Assembly: GCA_015661985.1 (NCBI GenBank)
Contig: DQVB01000340.1
Location: forward strand, 1 to 18,546
Length of the DNA: 18,546 nucleotides
Source of the DNA: Planctomycetota bacterium
Lineage (GTDB): Bacteria; Planctomycetota; Planctomycetia; Pirellulales; Thermoguttaceae
Direction of reading: 5' to 3'
Shown: piece after piece, positions 1 to 6,906 of the stretch
Layout of the letters: every line of letters starts with the position of its first letter
Numbering within the stretch: the stretch's first letter is position 1
The notes under the pieces: generated by a model
Databases searched by the model: none
What the model was told of the DNA's origin: nothing
What the model saw: the letters and a program-made list of their open reading frames with translations, nothing else
Made by a program: the position numbers and the translations under genes

Positions 1-2
1 AC

Positions 3-2879
3 CGCATCGCGGTGCTCGATCCCGTGCGGCCCGAAGGTCGGCTACACAGCCTCTACAAACCCGCCAAGGACGTTTTCGTCGGCGACCTGGATTTGCACTT
101 CGACGGCGAGCGGCTGTTGTTCTCCTCGATCGGTTCCCACGGCCGCTGGCAGATCTTCGAGATCCGTACGGACGGCACGGGCCTGCGCCAAGTCACTCGC
201 GGCGACCACGAGGACGTGGACAACTACGACGCCTGCTACCTGCCGGACGGGCGGATCATCTTCAGCTCCACGGCTTCGATGGCAGCGGTGCCCTGTGTGA
301 ACGGCAGCACCCGTGTGGCCAACCTGTACATCATGAATCGCGACGGCAGTGGCGTCCGCCAGCTCTGTTTCGATCAAGAGCACAATTGGTGTCCAACGGT
401 TTTGCCCAACGGGCGCGTGTTGTACTTGCGCTGGGAGTACACCGACACGCCACATGCCCATGCAAGGCTGTTGTTTCACATGAACCCCGACGGCACGGGC
501 CAAATGGAATACTACGGCAGCAACTCCTATTGGCCTAATGCGATTTTCTACGCCCGCCCCATCCCGGACGAGCCGACCCGGTTTGTGGGGATCGTGGGCG
601 GCCACCATGGCGTTCCACGGATGGGCGAGCTGGTGGTGTTCGACGTGGCGAAGGGGCGTCGCGAGGCGGGCGGGGTCGTGCAGCGGATTCCGGGCCACGG
701 ACAACGGGTGGAACCGCGCATCGAGGACAACCTGGTCGACGCCTCCTGGCCGAAGTTCCTGCATCCGTATCCGCTGAGCGACAAATACTTCCTCGTGGCC
801 GCACAGCCCACGCCCGAGTCGCTCTGGGGTATTTACCTGGCTGATGTGTTCGACAACCTGGTTCTCATCAAGCAGCTGCCCGGCTACGCGCTGTTGGAAC
901 CGATCCCCTTGCGGCCCACGCGGCGACCGCCGGTCATCGCTGATCGCATCAACCCACGGCGCAAAGAGGGGTTGGTGTATCTGTCGGACATTTACGCGGG
1001 CGAGGGCCTTCGTGGAATCCCGCCGGGGACCGTGAAGAGCTTGCGGTTGATCAGCTACCACTACCTGTATCCGGGCATGGGAGGCCCGCAGGGAGTGGTG
1101 GGCATGGAGGGCCCTTGGGACATCAAGCGCGTCTTGGGTACCGTGCCGGTTGAAGAGGACGGCTCCGCCCTGTTCCGCGTGCCGGCCAACACACCCGTCG
1201 CCGTTCAGCCGTTGGACGAAGAGGGCAAAGCCCTGCAGCTGATGCGCAGCTGGTTCACCGCCATGCCTGGCGAAGTGCTCTCCTGCGTGGGCTGCCACGA
1301 AAGCCAGAACGCGTCTCCGCCTTCCCGGCCCACCCTGGCCATGCGTCGTGGGCCGTCGGAGATCGCCCCTTGGTACGGGCCGGCGCGCGGTTTCAATTTC
1401 GCTCGCGAAGTGCAACCGGTGCTCGACAGGTATTGCGTGGGCTGTCATGACGGGCAAACGCGGATAGACGGGAAAACGGCCGCTGACCTGCGCGGTCGCG
1501 AGCAGATCAGTGATTACATCAGTGCCTACCACTACGGCGGCCGGGATGCAGGCCACTTTTCCACTTCGTATGTGGAGCTGCATCGCTTTGTGCGGCGCCC
1601 CGGGCTGGAAAGCGATTACCATCTGCTGGTGCCCATGGAATTCCACGCCGACACGACCCAACTGGTGCAACTGCTCAGCAAGGGGCACTACGGGGTGCAG
1701 TTGGATCAGGAAGCGTGGGACCGTTTGATCACCTGGATCGACCTGAACGCCCCCTTCCACGGCACGTGGCACGAAATCGCCGGTCGCCAGCGTGTGGAGC
1801 GTTGGGCGCAGCGGCGGCGACAGCTACGCAGGCTTTACGCCCGGATGGACGACGATCCGGAGGCTGTTGTCCAAACGCAACAGGAAACCGTTGAGCCCAT
1901 CGTGCCTTCAGTGGGGCGCGCCGAACCAGGCGAACCGGGCGGGCCAGTCCCCTGTTCGGGTTGGCCCTTCGATGGGGCCGAGGCTCGGCGGCGTCAGCAA
2001 GCAGCTGGGCCGGCGAGGTGTTCCATCGAATTGGCCGAGGGCGTGTCGCTCGAGTTGGTGCGCATCCCGGCCGGCCAGTTCGTCATGGGCTCCGCCGACG
2101 CTCATCCCGACGAACGCCCGCCCCATCGGGTGCAGATGGCAGAAGCCTTCTGGATGGGCGCCACGGAGGTGACGAACCGGCAATATGCCCTTTTCGACCC
2201 TTCCCACGATAGCGGCGTGGAATCGCGCTTCGGCATGCAGTTCGGGGTGCGCGGGTTTTACGTCAACGGGCCGGACCAGCCTGTGGTGCGCGTGTCGTGG
2301 CACGAGGCCATGGCGTTCTGCCGGTGGTTGTCGCAGAAGACGGGCGTCACATTCACCCTGCCCACCGAAGCGCAGTGGGAGTACGCCTGCCGAGCGGGCA
2401 CGGCAACACCTTTCTCCTTCGGCGATTTGGACACGGATTTCAGTCCTTTTGCGAACCTGGCCGACGCCACGCTCTCCGAGTACGTGTGCCATCCGTACCG
2501 TAAGGAGCGCATCCCGTTGGCCAACGCCAGCCGCTACGACGACTGGATCCCCAAGGACGCCCGCTTCCGTGACGGCAGCTTTCTTTCAGACGGCGTGGGC
2601 CGCTACCAGCCCAACCCTTGGGGACTGTACGACATGCACGGCAACGTCTGGGAATGGACCCGATCGGACTATCGGCCCTATCCGTACGATGACAACGACG
2701 GCCGCAACGCGCTGGATCCCCATACCGACAAGGTGGTGCGCGGCGGGTCATGGCGCGACCGGCCCGCGCGGGCCCGCTCGTCGTTCCGGCTGGCGTACCG
2801 GCCGTACCAACGCGTGTATAATGTAGGTTTACGGGTGATCTGCGAGGCGCCGACGCCCGCGGTGGCCCGCACCGAGTGA
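3..2879 (+). CDS. HzsA-like beta-propeller / dihaem cytochrome c / FGE-fold fusion protein (5' end outside window)
   Basis: The reading frame is open to the window edge, and in-frame codons precede the first GTG at 12, so the true start and any signal peptide lie upstream. Numbering from that GTG, residues ~25-400 carry PD40/TolB-like blade motifs (NRDGSG, MNPDGTG, LPDGRIIFSS, LPNGRVLYLR), as in proteins related to the middle domain of hydrazine synthase alpha. Two c-type haem motifs CVGCH follow at 425-429 and 475-479; the second sits in a REVQPVLDRYCVGCHDG context typical of planctomycete cytochromes. Residues ~680-945 form an FGE-sulfatase/SUMF1 fold (LPTEAQWEYACRAGT, GLYDMHGNVWEW, RGGSW, GLRVI). 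The RGGSW segment continues RDRPARARSSF, without the catalytic cysteine pair of true formylglycine-generating enzymes, so the domain is probably a binding or structural fold. Haems imply export and an electron-transfer or oxidoreductase role; the substrate is unknown. The oxidoreductase gene follows 119 bases downstream. Confidence 0.85.
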   Translation, partial: RIAVLDPVRPEGRLHSLYKPAKDVFVGDLDLHFDGERLLFSSIGSHGRWQIFEIRTDGTGLRQVTRGDHEDVDNYDACYLPDGRIIFSSTASMAAVPCVNGSTRVANLYIMNRDGSGVRQLCFDQEHNWCPTVLPNGRVLYLRWEYTDTPHAHARLLFHMNPDGTGQMEYYGSNSYWPNAIFYARPIPDEPTRFVGIVGGHHGVPRMGELVVFDVAKGRREAGGVVQRIPGHGQRVEPRIEDNLVDASWPKFLHPYPLSDKYFLVAAQPTPESLWGIYLADVFDNLVLIKQLPGYALLEPIPLRPTRRPPVIADRINPRRKEGLVYLSDIYAGEGLRGIPPGTVKSLRLISYHYLYPGMGGPQGVVGMEGPWDIKRVLGTVPVEEDGSALFRVPANTPVAVQPLDEEGKALQLMRSWFTAMPGEVLSCVGCHESQNASPPSRPTLAMRRGPSEIAPWYGPARGFNFAREVQPVLDRYCVGCHDGQTRIDGKTAADLRGREQISDYISAYHYGGRDAGHFSTSYVELHRFVRRPGLESDYHLLVPMEFHADTTQLVQLLSKGHYGVQLDQEAWDRLITWIDLNAPFHGTWHEIAGRQRVERWAQRRRQLRRLYARMDDDPEAVVQTQQETVEPIVPSVGRAEPGEPGGPVPCSGWPFDGAEARRRQQAAGPARCSIELAEGVSLELVRIPAGQFVMGSADAHPDERPPHRVQMAEAFWMGATEVTNRQYALFDPSHDSGVESRFGMQFGVRGFYVNGPDQPVVRVSWHEAMAFCRWLSQKTGVTFTLPTEAQWEYACRAGTATPFSFGDLDTDFSPFANLADATLSEYVCHPYRKERIPLANASRYDDWIPKDARFRDGSFLSDGVGRYQPNPWGLYDMHGNVWEWTRSDYRPYPYDDNDGRNALDPHTDKVVRGGSWRDRPARARSSFRLAYRPYQRVYNVGLRVICEAPTPAVARTE

Positions 2880-2986
2880 GCGGACGGCGGGCGACGAATG
2901 CTCTGGTGCCGGAGAGACGTTTTTCGCCCCGGCAGCGAGCAACAGACAACAACCTGGGTGAACAGATACCCAAAGCCTTTGACCAA

Positions 2987-2991
2987 AGGAG
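2987..2991 (+). promoter_or_regulatory. Ribosome-binding site AGGAG that fixes the oxidoreductase start
   Basis: AGGAG lies 7 bases before the ATG at 2999. The same frame is open back to a GTG at 2876 that overlaps the previous stop, but the translation before 2999 looks like non-coding sequence. The twin-arginine signal begins right after 2999, so this site decides the start. Confidence 0.8.
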
Positions 2992-2998
2992 TCTTGGA

Positions 2999-4360
2999 AT
3001 GCAGAGCGCCACTCGACGAACTTTCCTGAGAAAATCGGCGGCCGCAGTCGGCACGGCGGCCGTGGCCGCACCGGCGCTGGCCACCAGTCGCTTGAGCTCG
3101 AACGACCGGATCCGCGTGGGCCTTCTGGGCCTGGGCGGAAGGATGCGGTCCCATGTGCGGGCGCTGGTGGAGTTGGCGGCTGAAGAAAACGTGGAGATCG
3201 CCGCCGTTTGCGATTGCGACCGAAACAAAGCCGAGCATCCGGAAAAGGTCTATTCCGAGCTGGAAGGCAAGAAGCTGGCCAAATACACCGATATGCGCGC
3301 CATGTTCGACGATAAGTCGATCGACGCGGTGGCCAACGCCCTGGGCGACCGCTGGCACGCCCTGTCGACCATTTGGGCCTGCCAGGCCGGCAAGGACGTT
3401 TACGTCGAGAAGCCCGGCTCGCACAACCTGTTCGAGAGCCGCCAGATGGTGGCCGCGGCCAGGAAGTACGAGCGGATGGTCCAGCACGGAACACAGAACC
3501 GCTCCAGCCCCAATATCGTGGAAGGGATCGAGAAGCTCAAGGAGGGCGTAGTGGGCGAGCTGTACATGGCCCGTGGGCTGGACTACAAGCTCCGCGGCAA
3601 CCTGGGCCGGATCACGCCCAGCCCGGTGCCTGAGGGCCTGGACTGGGACCAGTGGCTGGGGCCCAAACGCATGGTGCCCTACAGCCAGTTCTGGCATCGC
3701 CGCTGGTACTGGAACCTGGAGCTGTCCAGCGGCTGTTTCGCCAACCAGGCGGTCCACGAGCTGGATATCATCCGTTGGGGCCTCGGCCTGGATGAACACC
3801 CGACCCACGTGAGCGCCACCGGCGGGAAGTACGTCCATGAGGACGACCGCACCTCGCCGACCCACGTGGCCATAACCTATCGGTTCGGCGATCCCAAACC
3901 GCTTGTGACCTACGAACACCGCTCGTGGTTCACCAACAGCGAAGCCGGCTTCCGCGACCAGTATCCGTTCGTTCAGATCAATTACCCGGTGGGCACCATC
4001 TTCTTCGGCACCGAAGGCTATCTCATCTTTCCTGATTACTCCAGCTACTACACCTTCTTCGGCGCCCAATGCAAGCCGGGCCCCAGCAAGGCGGAAGAGG
4101 GACACCCCATGATGGACACGCCCCATTTCCGCAACTGGATCCAGGCTATCCGCAGTCGAAACCACAAGGAATTGAACGCCGATATCGAAGAGGGCCACAA
4201 GTCGATGACCCTCTGCCTGCTGGCGCGGACCTCGTACCAGGTGGGCCGCTGCCTGCGCTTCGACCCGGCCACCGAAAAGGTGCTGGATGACCAGGAGGCC
4301 GATCGGATGCTCAACGAGCCGGAGTACCGCGAGCAGTACGTGGTGCCCAAGGAGGTGTGA
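2999..4360 (+). CDS. Tat-exported Gfo/Idh/MocA family oxidoreductase
   Basis: This 453-residue protein starts with a twin-arginine signal (RRTFLRKSAAA, residues 6-16, then an Ala-rich stretch to ~30), as is usual for planctomycete members of the family, so it should be exported folded with its nicotinamide cofactor. Residues ~38-160 form the Rossmann domain: the GLLGLGGRMRSH dinucleotide-binding turn at 41-52, an acidic CDCD after strand 2, and the family's EKP motif at 137-139 in YVEKPGSHN. The C-terminal half has the expected WDQWLGP (216-222) and HELDIIRWGL (253-262), where the His and Asp probably sit near the active site. The family oxidises or reduces sugars, inositols and their derivatives; the substrate cannot be read from sequence. 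It follows the propeller/FGE gene on the same strand with no clear terminator between them, so co-transcription is likely. The start is fixed by a strong ribosome-binding site. Confidence 0.92.
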   Translation: MQSATRRTFLRKSAAAVGTAAVAAPALATSRLSSNDRIRVGLLGLGGRMRSHVRALVELAAEENVEIAAVCDCDRNKAEHPEKVYSELEGKKLAKYTDMRAMFDDKSIDAVANALGDRWHALSTIWACQAGKDVYVEKPGSHNLFESRQMVAAARKYERMVQHGTQNRSSPNIVEGIEKLKEGVVGELYMARGLDYKLRGNLGRITPSPVPEGLDWDQWLGPKRMVPYSQFWHRRWYWNLELSSGCFANQAVHELDIIRWGLGLDEHPTHVSATGGKYVHEDDRTSPTHVAITYRFGDPKPLVTYEHRSWFTNSEAGFRDQYPFVQINYPVGTIFFGTEGYLIFPDYSSYYTFFGAQCKPGPSKAEEGHPMMDTPHFRNWIQAIRSRNHKELNADIEEGHKSMTLCLLARTSYQVGRCLRFDPATEKVLDDQEADRMLNEPEYREQYVVPKEV

Positions 4361-4469
4361 CAAGCGAAAGGCCCAACGCGCGGCGTGGAAGAACTGGCGA
4401 GCGTCCGGTGATGACGTTGTGGGCCGGCGCGAAGTGATGGACAGTGGCGATGGCAACGGCCAGGGGTGG

Positions 4470-5359
4470 TCATCTGGCCGGTTCTTCGTCCTCTGCCGGT
4501 CGCCCAAACCGAACGGGCCGGATCTCGATGGGCGCAGCCAGCGGGAACGGCTCGTTCGCCTTGCGCAGGGCCTCGCAGTCAGCCGATCGCCCGCTTCACC
4601 CTGCGGATCGAATCCTCCGCCGACTGGATCCCTCGTTCAAGCTTGCGCCGGGCCGCGATCGATTCGGCCCGTGCTTTTCCCTCGGCAATCAGCCCGTGCA
4701 GGGCCCGCCGGCGGGCGGTCAGCCCTGCCAGTTCGATTTCCGCCCCGATCTTCAGCGTCTCGATTTGTTCCGCGCGACCGCCCGTTGCTTGCCCCTGCTC
4801 CTTCAGCCGCTCGAGCAGTGAATTGCAAGCGTCGATCCTGGCACGCGCGCCGGCAATCTCAACGGCCACCAGCCGCCGCTGGTAGATCCACTGGGCCAAG
4901 CCCTGCTCGTCCAGGTCGGCCTACGGTTCCGTCCCCTTGATCTTCCCTTGCAGTTCGGCCCATTCCTCGTTTCCTGCAGCCAATTCGCGCTGCTTCCGGG
5001 CCAGTTCGGGTTCGTAGCGGGCCTTCCGGCGGAGACTCTCTCGCTGCTTTGCGCCGGACAGCCCGTAATCGAGGATCTTCAACAGCTCCTCCGCCATTTC
5101 CTTGCCGCGATCGCGCGTGGGCGCAAACAGCCTGGTCCGAAGCCACAACTGCCAGGTCTCCACCAGGTCCCTTGCTGAAATGCCCGAAAGCCGTCGATAG
5201 GCCCGTCGCAGGTCATCCGGCCTCGAGGTGAAGCTGACCGCAGAGGCCACTGGCCCGCCAGCGGCTAGGGCCGTCCTCACGGCCAGCGACCCCCGCAGCT
5301 CGGCGACCACCTCCTCGGGCGGCCGCCGCGCGCACTGCGAGCGCAGCCGCTAGAAACAT
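4470..5359 (-). pseudogene. Broken gene for an exported coiled-coil protein
   Basis: Three pieces read as one protein once lesions are corrected. The likely start is ATG at 5359, giving MFLAAALAVRA, a signal-peptide-like stretch. An extra G in the GC-rich run near 5325-5335 shifts the frame; removing it joins AVRA to RPPEEVVAELRGSLAV. That frame runs ~130 codons to an amber TAG at 4921-4923 (after KGTEP), then continues in the same frame as ADLDEQGLAQWIYQRR into a long charged coiled-coil stretch. It ends at TGA 4579-4581 because of an extra G near 4583; removing it gives KRAIADCEALRKANEPFPL and an open frame to TGA 4470-4472. I do not recognise the family. Its place after the anti-sigma gene suggests it belonged to the same ECF module. 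The alternative is two separate small genes (4921-5310 and 4579-4899), but frame continuity across the TAG argues against that. Confidence 0.6.
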
Positions 5360-5398
5360 CACGACGCTCCACAAAGCCACGGCTTTGGTCTGGCCCGG

Positions 5399-5503
5399 GT
5401 TCCCTGGCTCCGGCTCGGGAACGCCATTGCGCGAAGCTCCAGCTTCGCGGCGGGAGAAGGAGAGCTTCCCAGACGTGGGTTCCCAAGCTGGCGCCTGGGA
5501 ACC
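5399..5503. repeat. Cluster of three hairpin-forming intergenic repeats
   Basis: Three inverted repeats lie within 105 bases between the anti-sigma gene and the broken coiled-coil gene. Positions 5399-5422 have GTTCCC/GGGAAC arms. Positions 5431-5448 have 8-base GCGAAGCT/AGCTTCGC arms around CC. Positions 5478-5503 have 8-base GGTTCCCA/TGGGAACC arms. They resemble REP-like palindromic elements of the type seen repeatedly in planctomycete and some other genomes. They could act as mRNA-stabilising hairpins or as a weak terminator, but no T-run follows any of them. Confidence 0.6.
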
Positions 5504-5605
5504 AGAGACAAGATCCGTCGAATCCAAACCGCTCGTGGGGATCGTTCGCCGAAGCGTTGTCTCTCCTCCTGCGGGCAATGTTTCCCGCTCATTGGGGCCT
5601 CACCG

Positions 5606-6178
5606 TTACGGCACCTGGCTTTCGGCGTCTTCAGCGAATGTGTTCTGCACGTACTCCAGGGCGCGACGGTGATACTCTTCCCATTCCGGTTGGGTGGCCG
5701 GCAGCTGGACGGCCATGGCCAGCCGAGCGGCGCGGGCTCGCCGGGCAATGGCGGCCTCGGCGTCGAAGGGCACCTCGCCCGGGTGATCGTCCGTGCTCCG
5801 TCGGGCTTGCCCATGGCTGGTCCTGATCGGCGTCTGGCTTGTTTCGGCCACCGGCTCCGGCCGGCGATGTGCGACCAGCCGGGCCCCCACGGCGATCGAG
5901 GCCAGAGCGACGATCGCCGCTGTGCAGGCAGCGGCAAGGATCGGGCGGCGCCGCCGAGCCGGCTGGATGGGCGGCACAACGGCTTCTGCCGCCCGCCGGT
6001 TCCAGATTTCCCGTGCCAGCTCCAGCGACCGCTCCAGCTGTTCGAGCCCCGAGCGACACGCGTCGCAGCCCCTCAGGTGCGTAGCAACACGCTGCGCTTC
6101 GTGTGCCGCCAGCTCGCCGTCTGAATAAGCGGCCAGCAGGTCGGAAATCGACTCGCATGATCTGTCAACCATGTTCAT
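5606..6178 (-). CDS. Membrane anti-sigma factor with zinc-binding (ZAS) N-terminus
   Basis: This 190-residue protein starts with a zinc-finger anti-sigma domain: SISDLLAAYSDGELAAHE, then H34-x3-C38-x2-C41 in HLRGCDAC, matching the zf-HC2/ZAS pattern that holds an ECF sigma factor inactive. A positively charged RRRR precedes one transmembrane helix at ~79-101, leaving ~90 residues outside the cytoplasm as a possible sensor region. The ATG at 6178 (alternative ATG 6172) overlaps the 3' end of the sigma-factor remnant by 14 bases, the usual translational coupling of such pairs. The frame is open and looks normal throughout, although the genes on both sides are broken. With no working partner here it may be an orphan, may act on another sigma factor, or may simply not have been hit yet. 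Confidence 0.82.
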   Translation of the reverse strand: MNMVDRSCESISDLLAAYSDGELAAHEAQRVATHLRGCDACRSGLEQLERSLELAREIWNRRAAEAVVPPIQPARRRRPILAAACTAAIVALASIAVGARLVAHRRPEPVAETSQTPIRTSHGQARRSTDDHPGEVPFDAEAAIARRARAARLAMAVQLPATQPEWEEYHRRALEYVQNTFAEDAESQVP

Positions 6179-6761
6179 GGCCGGCTCGTTTCAGCTCTCC
6201 GGCCAGTTTTCTTCATGCCGAAACCGGCTGGCTGCGCACCGTCGAGTCCGGCATCCCCAGCATCCGCCCCATTTCGCCCGAATCCACCCCCGAATAGTGG
6301 CGGAGCACCAGCAACGTTCGGGACTGCTCGTCCAGCCGCTCCAGCGCCGCGTGGAGCATCTGGCGCTCTTCTTGCCGGGTGCCCGCCACGGCCGGCTCGG
6401 ATGGCTGAGGCGGACCGTGCCACACCCGACCCGATCGGCTCAGCACTCGGGGCCATCGCATCCGCCGGCGGTGTTCCAAATGGCCACCGGTTGACCGTGA
6501 CCCGAAACAGCCACCGTCGCAACTCAGGCCGATCGCAATCGGGGGGGCCGACTCAGGGCCAGCAGCTATACCTCCTGGAGCACATCGGCTGCCCGGTGGC
6601 GGTCCAGCCCCAGGGCGCAGGCCAACCGGATCAGCTCACCAGCCACTTGGCTCCCAAACCGATTCCAGCAGCGACCCGGCCGCAGGGACCTCGCCGCCAC
6701 GGTCTGGTTCGGTTTTCCGCCGTCCGGTGGCCACCGTCGAGGCCGCTCCGGATAGGGCCAT
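6165..6761 (-). pseudogene. Broken ECF-type RNA polymerase sigma factor
   Basis: The 597-base span equals ~199 codons, right for an ECF sigma factor. The start is ATG 6761. Region 2 reads ELIRLACALGLDRHRAADVLQEV, then a linker PELRRWLFRVTVNRW, then region 4 with ALERLDEQSRTLLVLRHYSG and the helix-turn-helix GEMGRMLGMPDSTVRS, ending RKLAGELKRAGHEHG at TGA 6165-6167. These parts lie in three frames. An extra C near 6655-6665 (GAGCCAAGTGG; removal gives ESVWEQVAGEL), an extra C in the run of seven at 6541-6547, and an extra C at 6483-6484 (removal gives NRWHLEHRRR) each break the frame. In addition a TAG at 6566-6568 replaces an expected residue after LQEV, and a TGA at 6213-6215 cuts the tail after the helix-turn-helix. 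No full-length product is possible. Sequencing errors could explain the insertions but not easily the stop codons. Confidence 0.78.
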
Positions 6762-6767
6762 CGCACA

Positions 6768-6772
6768 CTCCT
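6768..6772 (-). promoter_or_regulatory. Ribosome-binding site of the sigma-factor remnant
   Basis: On the minus strand AGGAG stands 6 bases before ATG 6761. This supports 6761 as the original start and shows that the initiation region survived while the coding region decayed. Confidence 0.6.
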
Positions 6773-6906
6773 GATTCCACCAGATCCAATGCGCAGGCGG
6801 CACCATCTGTGCCCACGCCAGCGAGGGAGTTTTCCCCGCCCGCCTGGAGCCATCGGTTCGGTCCGGGCCTGGGCCGGCGAGATCTCGGCGCCCCGTCCTC
6901 ATCGGC

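Noticed and set aside
42..1772. A 576-codon open frame on the minus strand opposite the propeller/cytochrome gene
   Set aside because: It mirrors a gene with clear domains and haem motifs. Its translation shows no recognisable domain and is rich in His, Arg, Val and Gln, as is usual for antisense frames in GC-rich DNA.
2817..2826. TATAAT string inside the FGE-fold coding region
   Set aside because: It lies in a conserved coding segment, has no fitting -35 and is far from the next start.
2900..2924. Possible terminator with TTTTT at 2920-2924 between the first two genes
   Set aside because: No stable hairpin with a proper loop precedes the T-run; the best pairing leaves only a two-base loop.
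2678..4507. A 609-codon minus-strand frame opposite the Gfo/Idh/MocA gene
   Set aside because: It is antisense to a strongly supported gene, has no motifs, and has no ribosome-binding site.
4921..4923. Amber codon as a pyrrolysine or programmed readthrough site
   Set aside because: Frameshifts on both sides of the codon in the same gene show plain decay; no readthrough or pyrrolysine signal is visible.
6213..6215. TGA in the sigma factor as selenocysteine
   Set aside because: The position is in a basic tail after the helix-turn-helix, not a redox site, and the gene has several other lesions.
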